NCBI RefSeq assembly: GCF_024868665.1
Contig: NC_079890.1
Coordinates: forward strand, 974,391-1,038,390
Length of the DNA: 64,000 bases
Reading direction: 5' to 3'
Source: Triplophysa rosa
Lineage: Eukaryota > Chordata > Actinopteri > Cypriniformes > Nemacheilidae
Shown here: piece by piece, positions 49,845-64,000 of the stretch
How the letters are laid out: each line of letters opens with the position of its first letter
Numbering within the stretch: the stretch's first letter is position 1
Notes under the pieces: generated by a model
Told to the model about the DNA's origin: nothing
Database searches by the model: none
The model's input: only the letters and a program-made list of their open reading frames with translations
Program-made: the position numbers and the translations under genes

Positions 49845-52155
49845 ATGAGGTAAAAGTCTAACTTATCGAACTCTTTCATCCTTATAACAGTTATCATTAT
49901 TGTAGCCTGCTACTAGTATTGAGTTGTTTATTTAGAAGTTAATGACGGAATAAATATCAATATGTCATAGAAATAAATCGGTCGTTTTTTGTTTTTGTCA
50001 TGTAGTGTGGCGGGTAAACTGCGTTCAGTGGTACGGCATCCGCGTGAGGTTGCGCGCGACAATGACGTGTTTCACGCCGCTGCGTGCGGAAGCCTCGAGT
50101 GGTTGAGTTTGAGTCTGAAGAGAGCGCAGAAACCACTGCACACTGACAGACACGTGTGTACTTCATCATCTACAGTAGACACTTCATCAACTCACCTGTA
50201 GTACACGAACACTACCCGTCAAAAGTTTATTGTAGTCTTTTTTTTCTCCGTTTTATCGTGCGTGCGTCTGTTTCAGGGTCTGACTGTTCTTCACATAGCA
50301 GCACTCTATGGACATTTGGAGTGTATGAAGCTCCTGCTGGACGCTGGTGATGTTGTGGACGTCAATGCTGGCTGTCCTCATGGACGCAGACCCATACACA
50401 TGGTGTTAACCGCTCAGAGTCGACCCCACACACACGCCTGTCTCACCTACCTGCTGGAACATGAAGCACAGACCAATGTGTATGATCATTTATCAAATGT
50501 GTCTCTTTAATGATCAGCTCGACCAATAATGACTATTGTTACTATAGAGTTTTACATTTGAGTGGCGGATGAATATGATTTTGTATGATTAATGTCATTT
50601 TGTAAGCATGGGGACTTAAACGGTGGATGAAAAAACGGATGTCTCCCAAAAAGTGAGATGTGAATTGTGTGTCTGTGGTACTGACAGAAGGACAGATGAA
50701 GGGTTGAGTCCACTGCACCTGGCTGCTGCTGAAGGTCTGAGAGACTGCGCTGAGACACTCGTGAGAAATAAAGCAGACACACATGCTCGAGACAACAGAG
50801 GTCACACGGCGCTTGACCTCGCTCGTATCTGGGGTCACAGGTCCATTGCCAGGTACCACCCACTGAATGTCACGATCCGGTCTTTGATCCTCAAATATAG
50901 GCGTGCGCCTGACCCCCAGCTAACTTACGGTTTTGTGTTTGGCTAGTGTCTAATAATAACTTTTTTTTTTTTTATTTCATTTTTGTTCAGATTAATTTAT
51001 ATTATTATTTGATTGTATAATAATTGAATTAAATAAACAATTTGTTGAATGTGTCCTGTAGTTTTAACGCATTTAAAGAAACCGTACGGTGCATTGATTG
51101 GCATCGCAGTCTAAATTCAAAATATTGGCGAGACCGGTTCTTCACGTTTTTTTTTTTATTGTTATCAGAAATAATCTACAGGCGCTTTATTATTTGTGAA
51201 TGTGTCCCGGTAAAACGCAGTAACGTTTGTTTATGTGGTTAAGATGAAACCCTCTTTATGATTCTCGAAAATGAATATAATGAGCATAAACTGATGGCTT
51301 GTGCTCGGTTATGAAAAGAAATGCGTTCTGTGCTAGTGACAAGAGTCAACATGAAGGCGTCTCCGCCAACAGGTTTCTGAAAGATGCCATGTGGAAGAAG
51401 GACAAAGAGCAGGAGATGGAGAAACACAAACAGCTGCATCATCTCCGACAGGACCTGCTCACAATGACAGAGAGCAGAGAAAAGGTCTGTCCTTGTTTCG
51501 TTTTATGTTATTTTAACCAGACTGATACAAGCTCATCTTCTGTCAGATATTTCTGAGGGCGATCCTTCAAAAAAGCGTTCGAGCTTCTCACGCGAAGGTG
51601 ATCTATAACTTATATTTACTTAAACATGCTCGGTTGTACTTCACATCTCCTTGGTGATTTCAGATGGTCAGATTGACTGTGAAGAGGCAACACCCCATAA
51701 ATGTCAAGCAAACCCCCAGACATGCCTTCTGTCAACCCGCTGAGCCAGAGATGCCAGACGATCCCAGAAAATGTCACCCTAAACCGACAGAAAATTCTAG
51801 CATCTCACCCATCCCTTCCAAACCTCCTCCGGGGAGCATCGGTCGATCTCGGGGGGTTCCATCGGAGACAAATTTGCGTCATAGCGTGAGGCTCGACTGC
51901 TGGAAAGATGGCCGCTCTCGATACATGGCATCATGGGATGGCGTTGAACGTTCATTGCCCGACCTGCCACTGAACGATCTTCTGAAAGGTCTGTTTCCAT
52001 CTGCGTTCCCATCACGGATCGAATCTCCTCGGGATTTTCAGAGTTCTAGCGTGCTGGATGTGCCTCGGTTAGGCCGGACCTTAAAACCGGATGGATCACC
52101 GTGGACCGAGGTGGCAATGCATCTTACAGAGGAGTTCCAGCCAGGACACTATTAG
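49845..52155 (+). CDS. ankrd53: Ankyrin-repeat protein, likely ANKRD53 orthologue
   Basis: Exons: 49845-49849 (only ATGAG), 50006-50153, 50277-50479, 50688-50852, 51373-51484 and 51664-52155. Phases agree at every join and give 374 aa. Residues about 20-173 hold four to five ankyrin units, with GLTVLHIAALYGHLECMKLL, RRPIHMVL, GLSPLHLAAAEGL and GHTALDLARIWGH. A charged helix follows (AMWKKDKEQEMEKHK), then a proline-rich C-terminus with a conserved-looking end, PWTEVAMHLTEEFQPGHY. Human ANKRD53 is a spindle/microtubule-associated protein. The identification rests on the C-terminal motif, as I recall it, and on the neighbour tex261, which also flanks ANKRD53 in mammals. An AATAAA lies only 17 bases after the stop. 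No odd breaks were seen; the 5-base first coding part is unusual. Confidence 0.85.
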
Positions 52156-54576
52156 ACCAGCTGAAGAGATCAATAAAGATGATATCGCTCAGATGTCTTT
52201 CTTTCATAGTTCAGGAGATTTGATGAGTAATATCAACTTCGTCTCCGATGTTTCTCTTAAGAGAATGAAATGAGAGTGTAATTGTTGAAACACATGAAGA
52301 CTCTGGAGGTGTAAACGAATGTAGATAAGAGGTGAAATCATCTGGATTTGAGTCAATTGGATGAGAAATGTTTGAGATGATATTGATCTTCAATAATATT
52401 GATTTTTGATTGCAGATGAGACAAATCTGAGCTCAGTTTGACACACTGTTGAGATTATTTATGAGACTCGAATGACAGAGACATTTGTGAGAGTGTTTTT
52501 CTCAGGAGAAATATCTGAGACGCAGACGAGACTTAAGCAAACGTTTCTATTTGTTCTGGAGTTTATTTCCAAAAAGAGATCTCTGTTTTAAAACAAATTC
52601 AAAAATCATGTTTTTTATTGTGCAGTCCGGTTAATATCAAACTGCAGTTGGTTTGGTTTGGTTTGTTTTAAGCCATGCCAACTAAAAAAATACAGCTAAC
52701 TAACACAAAACAACACAGTATAAACATGATAACATAATAAAAAACATATTTTTGGAAACAAACTCTTCATTTAGTCTCAATTATGTCTCCAAGAAACAAA
52801 ATCGTATCAAGATATGAAAGAGCTCTCATCTGTACAGCCGTTTATGATATGCAGCCATGAATCAATTTCTTCAATGAGTAAAAGACAGTAAATCTAGACA
52901 TAATGAAGTTTGTGCGATTTGTTTTCCATGCAACTTTTAATTCAAAGATGCCAATATTCTTTGTTTTAATTTTATAATTGAGTAGTTATGTACCAGAATC
53001 GTTACTTTTTAAAAGAAAAAAAATGTGAGGGATTCTTTATGTCATTTAATTACCGTCATTTATGATTACAAACTGAATGTACTTTCAACATTACTGTATG
53101 AAACAATATTTAACTTAAATCTATATTAATAGAAAGTTTGAATTAAAAATGAGTCAGAAATGGATTAGAAATTGTGTAGAAATTCATATGAACAACCATT
53201 TGCCCAACACTACCAGTATGCTATTCAATGCTAAACATCACTGACACATTACAAAAGAGCTCATGAGGACACAAAAACACCAGTTTGTCAAGGTCAGTTC
53301 CACCGTGACTCGGGTCACTGGACACTGGAAAACTCTCTGCTGTCGTCATCAGAGGACACTTAACTCCATTTTTGGACCACATAAGAGCATCCCCACGATC
53401 ACTTGACTGTATGTTAGCTTCAACTATTATGAAACAAACCACAAAATAACACCCGAGTGCAAACCGTTGTGTTATGAGCCGACATTTCAGCATCCTCACA
53501 CTTCACACAATGTGTTTTCTCATCCCAATAGCCCTCCACTGACATTTAGCAAATTGACTTTAGCAAATTTTTACATTTAGAGTTTGAACAAAACACTTTC
53601 TCTTAAAAAATGTTTTGAATTATTTTCCTCTTAAGTTTCCCGTTTAAACATTTTTTTTGCCATTCAATAAGGTTTTGGATATTCAGTCTCCAGGTAAAGA
53701 TGTGAAAACCTTGGAGTGGAGTTGTAAAGAGTTCACCCAAAAATGATTCATTCACCCTGTCATTCCAAACACAATTTATTAAAATAATTAGTTTTCTTTT
53801 ATTATTATTATTATTATTAATAATAATTTTACAAATACTGTAATCTTTGTATTGGCCGGTTTAGGTTTTAGAAGAATCAATAAAGTTTTAAATCCACTGT
53901 AGTGTATTGTAAAAGCGACTATTTCGATTTTTTTGTGTGGAGACAGACATGAAATATAGCAAACTGGTTGTATGAACCATCTTGTTCGAGCTAATTGACA
54001 ATTTCTACTTCTCCCTCTGTATTCCACAGAATCACACTTTTAATCAAAGCAACGAAACAATTTTCCTTTTTTTAACTATTCTTTTGAGGTTGTTTGCACG
54101 ATGGTGGGTTAACAGAACAACAAACACTAGTTTTGAGATCAAACATTCCTTTAAAATGCAAACAAACCCCCAGACACATGTATTTATTCATGAGCGTAAA
54201 CATTGGCTTTTGAAGTGACACGATTAGAAGAAAATCAGCAGGAGCTTTAACTGACAGCGCTGCCTTCAAGAGCGAAAGCTCCGTCCACAATCATTCACAT
54301 ACACACACCTTCAAATATATCAAATCACTAAGCCTTTAAAAACTTAAAGACGTCTCAAGTCCTGTCACGTAAGAGAAATCATCCTGCAACTCGAAAAAGG
54401 TTCATCTCAGGAGTTGGTATGTGCATTTGTTCAGATCTGGTCCTCTCTCCCATGATCAACTTCACCAAATCCTCCAACGAAATCATGATGCTTTTCATAT
54501 GAAGGGGCAGGTGGTCTGAACAACCCCACCGCCAAAGCCCTCTGTCGTCTGATATGTATTCACTTGAACCGCTTCT
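52156..54576. other. Convergent 3' regions of ankrd53 and tex261
   Basis: The two genes face each other across this stretch. It should contain both 3' UTRs. A partial repeat with GAGTTCACCCAAAAATGATT lies at about 53722-53775, and an ATT trinucleotide run at 53795-53825. No exon was recognised. Confidence 0.45.
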
Positions 54577-57148
<2,572 letters not shown>

Positions 57149-59351
57149 CTCTTTATAATTATTTGTCAAATAAATAAACAGTTAGGTAAGGGACATTTGT
57201 GTGCTAGTTAACAACTGGAGCGGTCAAAGTTTCTTCAGACGCAGAGCAAGAACGGCGCATGCGCGAGTCTGATCACTGAACGGAAACAGCGCTCACTGTG
57301 GCTGGAGGCGCTACTACACAATCGCTGTTTTTTCACATTCAGTAATAGCGAGTGATAAGGAATTGTTTGGTCTACTAAAACGAATTGATAGCATTTTGGA
57401 TCAAAATGTTTGTAACGTCTCAGTCGAGTGTGTCCAGATGTTTGACTTATAGATATATAGATAGAAAGATATGATTTATTAGTTAATTTATTTATGTGTT
57501 TGGATAGAGAGATTTCAACCCCCGCTTGTTTTGGTCATCCATATTACATCCCCATCAGTCCATGTCCTCACCTCCTGCCCTTTTCACACATAGTTACAGT
57601 TATGCACACACCCAAATCAGACACCTTTCAACTCCGGGGCCGAGACATGAATTCTTTATAATGTTTGTAAGATGAAAAGCTCTCATGGGCTGGAGGAATC
57701 CTTGCAGAATGAAGTGGTTTTTAAAAGGAGAACGGCAAAAGTGTGTGAGAGTGGAGAATAATTGTATTCCATTTAAAATGCTTTTATCAGAGAATAGGAA
57801 TGTGGAGGTGTTAAAGAAAAAGCATTTACTTTTTCATTTCAGGTGTTTCTACTAGATGGGTGAATAAACTAACTAAAGGCTTTGACACTGTCGGCACGTC
57901 AATCTTAATGTGTTTCACAAATTGAACTGAATTTTTTTCTTTATTTTTTTCAGCGCTCAAACATTATTTTGCCTAGAAATTTTCTTAATACATCCGAAAT
58001 GGCTTGTGTTAGCCCTTTTCATTTCTTGTAAACCCAACGTTTGCCTCTACATTGCACTTTGTGTGAAGTATACAGTTTTGAGTATAGGAGCTGTTCGCAC
58101 TCAATTACATTTGAATCATACAAATATTTTTAACATCAACAAAAACATTAACTAAATAATCATCAATTACACACTTCATACAAATTGTTTACGTAAAACG
58201 TGGATGTTGAGTCCAAATTGGGCAGTGACTCAATGACCAATGATGCTTCATCATATTGTCTTTTTTGCCGAGATGCAAATGAATGGTGTATGAATTGGAA
58301 TGGTCACATTAGACTGGAGTAGTGACCATTATTCATAAAATAGACTCTTGTTACACCAGCTCATCTCCCTCTCTTATTCTTTCATCTCATAATCTCTCTT
58401 TTCTTCCTTTCTTATCTTCTCACCTTATCTATGGCAAGCCGATTTAACATTTAATCATTTTGTTGTGATAAAGGGCCAAAACACCCAATGAGGCTGAGGA
58501 GCACAACTGACCATGTGTCGCATTGATGGGAACCATACAAAGGGCATTATCAGCAGCACCTCACAAAAAGCATCTTTCACCCAGGATAATGGATGTGATG
58601 AAAGTGGGACACACAACTCATGAGATGTCTCTCTGACAATGGCAAGGAAAGGTAAGTATGCCGTGTATAATCATTTATCCCCCAAACACAGAGGACGCCT
58701 ATACCCGACGAACCCAGTGAAACCTCGGATCTCCTTTCCTCTCTTCATATTCTTGACTGCTTCCCCCTGTCATGCATAAGGCGTGGGAAATGTCCTATTG
58801 GGCAGTTCAACTGTGCTGAAATAGTGGGATTATAACACCTAGTGAATTGACACAATCTTATGGCAATTTGAAAATATTGTGTGAGGTGGCTCTGCATTCA
58901 CAACGTATAGGGCCAGGGGTCATTTTTTTGAACATTTCACCTTATGCAAATTCATATTTCATATGAGAGTTTTGAGAGTTCGGTGTCAAAAATCAATTGA
59001 AGTAAAAACCCTATTCAGTGCTTTAAAAATTCACAGCTGAATGTCTAATTCAAAAAGAACTGTACAAGTATCCAAATGGAAAACTCAAAGTATTTACTGT
59101 ATGTCCCATACAAGCACAAAGAAAAGCAAAAAGAATGTATTTTATTTTGTTCATAATTCACTTTGAATGCAAGGTCCTTGGCTTTTTTATCACAGGTTAC
59201 CAGGGTTAAAGTTTTATTCAGTCTTCTGACGTTTACTCTAAACAAATTCTGGCATCTGCGGGGGAAGGAAACAGGCGTCAAAGTTTTACTTCGTTCAACA
59301 TCACGTTTCAGAAAAATGCAGAAGTTGAGATTTGAAGAATCCTTATACACC
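57149..59351. other. tex261 promoter side and intergenic stretch
   Basis: Immediately right of the tex261 start (57149-57340) the sequence is GC-richer with CGGCGCATGCGCGAG, an NRF1-like palindrome, near 57251-57266, consistent with a housekeeping promoter for tex261. The rest is AT-rich; no exon was recognised. Confidence 0.4.
57251..57266. promoter_or_regulatory. NRF1-like GCGCATGCGC site upstream of tex261
   Basis: GCGCATGCGC is the consensus-type NRF1 palindrome. It lies about 105 bases upstream of the tex261 start codon in an otherwise AT-rich area, a usual position for housekeeping-gene promoters. Seen in sequence; binding is inferred. Confidence 0.55.
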
Positions 59352-62300
59352 TTACTTATCCTCCCATATAATAGATTCAGAGGCCTTTATGCGAGAAGCT
59401 CTCTTCTCACGGTTCTGTTGAAGTCTTCTGAGCACAGGGGCGCTTCCACTCTCACCGGTCCAGGGCGAAGAGATCGCTGCAGGTGATTCTGTGAATATGC
59501 GAGCAAAGATTCACTCAATGTTTGATCTAAATGACTCAGTCACAAAAAACAAATCAATAAACAACAAAGACACGGCTTTTAATCACCACTTTAAAGGAAA
59601 GCTTAGATTTCTTTTAACCTATTCAAGGTTCTTTTTTTCACACTGCAAACTGCATAAAAAAATACGTTCTTACTCAGTGTTTTTATTTTGACAGAAATTT
59701 CTTAGGCAAAATTTTCTTGACAAATTTCTGAAATGTATAAATAAATACAATTTAATTGAATAACTGAATATGAATTAATGTATCATTTACAGATTTTTCT
59801 TGTTTGTTTTAATGTAAACCTCAATATTTGGTTTCGTGTTTTTAATAGCTATTTTCCACAGCTGGGGAATTTTTTGAAACAATTAATTAATAAAAATGAC
59901 ACATTTTGCATGCAGCAAGTTAACTGAAATTCACGTTCAGAATAAATGAAACATGCCAGGTCTATAACCGAGTAAATACCTTTGGGCTTTGGTGGAGCAG
60001 ATGGGGTACCTTTGTCATCCCCGATGGCCCGCCTCCGTCTCTGGAGCACCATCTGAAGCTCTGCCTCCGCAATATTACGGCTGAAGCGTTTTTTAGATTC
60101 ACCGCGGCGAGGGCCAGACCTCCTCATGGAATCCTGACGTGAGCAGAGTAACCGAGTTCACTTCAAGCAATAGTTCGCAACAGACTTTTTACATTTACAT
60201 TTTCACACAATAATGCAACACCCCTCATTGCCTATTGCTTTTTTGAACATTGGCAACAATAAAAGGCACAATTACAATAAAATTACAATACATTTTAAAT
60301 TACTTGTAAATTAATTACAATTACAATAAAAGGCAATAATACATCATACATTGTATCTGGAAAGTGCAATATATGAAAAAGTACAGTATATGAACGATGA
60401 ATTTTAGTTTTATTGTTTAAGGTTTTAATCTGACTGATGGTCTGCCAGTAGCAGCAAATATAAAATAGATGTAACGTGGTAGACGGTGGTTAAGTGATCT
60501 TGTTTTACCAGCATCCCCTGCAATTCCAGTACAGCTGATTTTCGGTTCTCGGATCTTTGTTCCTGTAAAAGAGCATGTAAAAGAAGCAGTTAAATATCAA
60601 TGATTTCTAAAGATATCTGTCACCATCATTTTATACACACTGTAAAAAAATTCCGTAAAAAAATGACATTTTCGGTCAGCTGGAGCAACAGCAAACTACC
60701 GTAAAAGAGCAGTTTTTCGTGTAAAATTACAGGATATAAGGATATATATATATAATAAATGGTTTCCCCGTGTCCTCTGGACTTTTTCTATAATTTTACG
60801 GGTTTTTTTACTGCTTTTCAAAAATACATAAAAACTGTAAAAAAATGACAAGGTTTTTTACAGTGAGTGGATGAACAAACAACCCTTACATAGAGAATTT
60901 CATTGGGCAACCCCGTACTTTCCACAATAATGTTCGTTCATCACTGAAAACAATAAAAGAATGATATAGGACCACTTACCTTCCATGCATTTTCATCCTC
61001 TGATCCACCCTGAAATTAAACCAAATGGTTGTAATTAAGAATCAAGTCTTTGATATTTAAAGCATCTCAGGGAATGCTTTCCTCAGCCAGAGCTGAATTT
61101 AGTGCCGTGTTTTATTCGTGCGAAGTGACACACCTGTGCTGGTTTAAGAATGGGTCTAAGTATAATTCCCTTCTTGATTCTCTCCATCATCTCATCCACA
61201 GCTCTGAACTTCATATTCTCAATCATTTTAGGTTCTGTGGGATAATCAAGACAGCATGTTTTCAAGATGAGCATCACATTAAAAAGCCCAGATGATTTTT
61301 TTGACCGCCATCTTTAAATTTCATTTAGAAACAAGCATTATAGACATGTAGAGATGTCATACTTGCAGTTTCAGTGGCATCTCCAACCTTCTTTTTGTCC
61401 CTCAAGACCTTCAATGGGCTAAATATACAAACAGATGCATTATGATTGCCACAGTTTGTGTTCACATTCTTTCACACCATGCAAAATAAAAATACACATC
61501 CATCCACTCCGTACATCACAGGTAATGCTGGGGTCTATCTCAACTATTATATAACAACCCAAATAACCTTTAAATGTACAACTACTTTGTCAGTATGTTC
61601 ATCCTCATATTGAAAAAAAATGTTATGAATGTGTTGTGTTCTTACTCTGTGACTGTTAAAGATGGCGGAGGCGGTGGTGGAGGTGGAGGCGGAGGAGATA
61701 GGGATGGCGGACCAACTGGATTTTCATTTTCCTCTTTTGATTGGTCAGATTTGAGAGAAGAAAGCTCCTCCGTTTTTCTCAGTTTATCCTGGAGCTGTTT
61801 GACTGCATGATGGTCAGATGAAGTAAATGCTGAATGATTTACTGCAGGTTTATTTTTCACAGCTCAGGAAAATTCATTGATGTTTATCACATCTCAGATG
61901 TTAATGGGACATTTTTTGTTGTTCTCTATTTTCACACATGCAGGAAAAATCTGATATGCAAATTGACTCACCTTTTTCAAGTTATTGAGATTAAAATCAA
62001 TTGGGATTTTTTTCATATGGGCTATTTCATGAAAGATTAGGTCCTCTTTCAAACTCAGCATGCTTATAATGCATTAAACTTTTGCGAACATCACTTACTT
62101 TCCTCCTGGAGTTCAGTTAAAGATTGTTGTGAGTCTTTAAGTTGTGTTTCCAAGTTGCTTCTTTCTTCCTCGCTGATCTCCAGCTTTGTTCTCGCAGCTG
62201 CAAGATCTGATAAAGTGTTGAGCTCCTCAGCCGCCGTCTGTGACTGTTTCAGCTGATGTGTGTCCAATTAGAAGAACAAATAGAAAACTTTTCATAAAAT

Positions 62301-62533
62301 ATCAAAAGTCAGGCGTTCCCAAATCCCAAGAGAATCGCACTTATGATTTGCAAAGACGGAGAGAGTTTGATCTTGTACGCACTCACCTGGGTTTGGAAAC
62401 ACAGTCGTATCTCTTCCAGAGTTTTGCCAATACCAGACACTTGATTCAGAGCGTGTTGCAGTTGTCTTTCAGTCTCGGCGTTTTGTACGAGGGTCAAAGT
62501 CTGTCTTTCGGTTTCTCTCTGTTTCACCAGCAT
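59352..62533 (-). CDS. shtn1: Shootin-family protein, 3' nine exons (partial)
   Basis: Shootin-1 is a cytoplasmic clutch protein that couples actin flow to adhesion in growing axons. Exons on the minus strand: 62387-62533, 62099-62252, 61646-61802, 61363-61418, 61134-61234, 60980-61009, 60509-60562, 59980-60133, 59352-59476. Phases agree and give 325 residues before the stop. Order: coiled coil (RQLQHALNQVSGIGKTLEEI; EERSNLETQLKDSQQ), a polyproline run of 11 (about 61676-61708), then RAVDEMMERIKKGIILRP. This matches my memory of the human shootin block AVEEMMDRIKKGVHLRP. Next come ELQGML and AEAELQMVLQRRRRA, and the end LRRLQQNREKRASRIKASES. The first exon shown starts after an acceptor, so 5' exons are missing and none was found up to the right edge. 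Zebrafish has several shootin paralogues; which one this is stays open. Confidence 0.85.
60638..60865. mobile_element. MITE with CACTGTAAAAAA ends in a shootin intron
   Basis: The left terminus CACTGTAAAAAAATTCCGTA and the right terminus, minus strand CACTGTAAAAAACCTTGTCA, share 12 terminal bases. Inner ACGGGTTTTTTTAC/CGTAAAAAAATG words are also self-complementary. About 228 bases. Confidence 0.75.
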
Positions 62534-63128
62534 CTGAACGGGTCAACAAACCACTTGATCAATGGCCATGAATGACTATATTGTTTTGTGAAATGTACAT
62601 TATCTGAAGGCACTTTAAGTTGCTTTGGGTTAATGCGTCGGTCAAATTCATAAATCCATGATGGTGCAACCTTTACAATTAATTTATTTCATTTGTTGAT
62701 GTGGTAGTTGTTGTTTTTTCAATGACGCAAATCAGCAAAACAATGTCAATTCTATTCTTATTCGCTTTTAATTGTCACTGTGAAAAGCAAATCTCTACAA
62801 TGTGATTTAACCTGATCTCAGAAACATTTAACAACAATCATTTTTTTTAATAGGTGGCTAATCTGTATGAATTCATAAAATGCGAATTTTGTTGTTGTAA
62901 AAAAGGAAAATTAAAAATGATGCCTGCCCATGAATCTAAAAATTCGTACAAATTCGCCACCTCGTGAAAGAACAGTTACGAATTGCCATTATGTGTTGTG
63001 TTTTTGTATGTCCCAACATAGCAAAACAAAAAAAATTCAAACTGAATTTACTGTACATCACAAAAAATCCATTCAATATATCAGATCAGATTATTTTAAT
63101 GTTGTTTTTAAAATTATTTTGAAAATAC
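62534..63128. other. Upstream intron or flank of the shootin gene
   Basis: AT-rich, with repeated TTCGTACAAATTCGCCACCT-type words at about 62925-62985. No upstream shootin exon was recognised. Confidence 0.35.
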
Positions 63129-63644
63129 GTTAAAGCTACAGTTTGTAAAAACCGCCGCTAGACGGCGCACGATCAAAACACCAACAATGGCGTAGCTTGA
63201 TGACGCTGTGAAGGAGCGTGGAATGATGGAATCTGTCGTCTTCAACTCCACCGCTGATGGCCATCAATCACACGGGACCGAGAAATCATGTTAGGGGATG
63301 AGGTAAAGTAATAAAGTTTTATAAATGTTGCGAATAATTGTGGTCCATAAATAAGTGACTGTTCGAAACAAGCTAGTGGCTTGCTAGACACCACTTTCGC
63401 ATTTGTCCACGACACTGTTGTCATGCGGTTTCTACGTCGGTAACAAAGGGTGACGCAAATATGACGCCATTGGCAGGCGACTGCACAGCCCCGTGTCACT
63501 GTTTAGAATGAAGATTTTCCAATGATTTACAAGTAGTTGGAAACATTTGATATATTGTAAGTACTCACCTTAACAAAATGTATAACACTAGCCAAGTGGT
63601 TTTTGGATATTTTACTGCAAAATTGTTACAAACTGCACCTTTAA
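63129..63644. mobile_element. MITE with TTAAAG(G/C)T(A/G)CAGTTTGTAA ends
   Basis: The left end TTAAAGCTACAGTTTGTAA and the right end, minus strand TTAAAGGTGCAGTTTGTAA, differ at two positions. The interior carries GCCGCTAGACGGCGC and other CpG-rich parts. About 515 bases, non-coding. Confidence 0.75.
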
Positions 63645-64000
63645 CATATTACTATTTTAAATAATTCTTTTTTTTGTTTTTGAAATATTTTCGTTATTAT
63701 TTGTAGCATGAGACACAAAAAGATGCAGTCTATCTTATATTTGGGATAGCAAAAACGAACACAACAAAAAGCTCATTCAAAAAGGAGAAACAGGAATGAG
63801 AAATGAAAGTTGGTCATGTGCCGGAGTGTTACGCCTCTCACTTCTCACCAACATTCACTGGCCTATCGTTCGGCCTGCGAGAACCGCAAATCTAAACCGC
63901 CAAGTGAGACCCCCCCCGGCGTCACAATTACAGGGCAAGGCGTGCGAGCTTGACAACTCCCCTTTGTGCGATGACGGCCTATATTTTCTCCCTTTCGAAT
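63645..64000. other. Right-edge stretch, GC-richer from 63815
   Basis: From about 63815 to the end the sequence becomes GC-richer and non-repetitive to my eye, with a C8 run at 63910-63918. I compared it by memory with U1, U2, U4, U12, U3 and 5S RNA genes and saw no match. Its nature is unknown. Confidence 0.3.

Noticed and set aside
61574..61810. Gly-run plus-strand protein
   Set aside because: Antisense of the shootin polyproline exon.
62240..62575. 111-codon plus-strand frame
   Set aside because: Antisense of a shootin coiled-coil exon and its intron.

Overview
The window reads as nuclear DNA of a bony fish, most likely a cyprinid-like teleost. Three things point there: multi-exon vertebrate genes with short exons and GT-AG introns, a tRNA-derived SINE resembling the HE1 family, and dense fish-type MITEs and hAT-like elements. 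Species is inferred. No bacterial, organellar or CRISPR features were seen.

Layout, left to right. (1) About 0.8-2.4 kb, minus: a small secreted F-type lectin (fucolectin-like) gene whose fucose-contact motif is altered. (2) About 2.4-15.3 kb: no intact gene. It holds a broken copy of a multi-copy fish zinc-finger gene family (4.5-7.0 kb), several MITEs, tandem repeats, and a decayed L2/CR1-like LINE with other elements nested in it (13.9-15.3 kb). (3) 15.5-23.7 kb, minus: a complete 14-coding-exon coagulation factor XIII A-type transglutaminase, 742 codons, with catalytic Cys/His/Asp and a thrombin-site-like motif; its introns are loaded with repeats. (4) 27.3-34.4 kb, plus: a three-coding-exon giant AIG1/GIMAP-type GTPase. 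I read two intact GTPase domains, about 1250 residues of coiled coil and a third C-terminal GTPase-like domain that lacks a P-loop, 1935 aa in all. This is the most unusual object here. (5) 34.4-49.8 kb: mostly repeats, plus two candidate orphan exon sets that I cannot name. (6) 49.8-52.2 kb, plus: an ankyrin-repeat gene, likely ankrd53. (7) 54.6-57.1 kb, minus: tex261, complete, 196 aa. (8) 59.4-62.5 kb, minus: the 3' nine exons of a shootin-family gene; its 5' part is not seen and probably lies beyond the right edge. (9) The right end is again MITE-rich.

The genes do not form one pathway. The ankrd53-tex261 adjacency also exists in mammals, so that pair is probably an ancient linkage. The lectin, the factor XIII A gene and the giant GIMAP are all of defence or haemostasis type, but nothing in the sequence shows that they act together. 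Exon boundaries were chosen by eye from GT/AG sites. For each complete gene they were checked by requiring reading phase to stay consistent through every exon.
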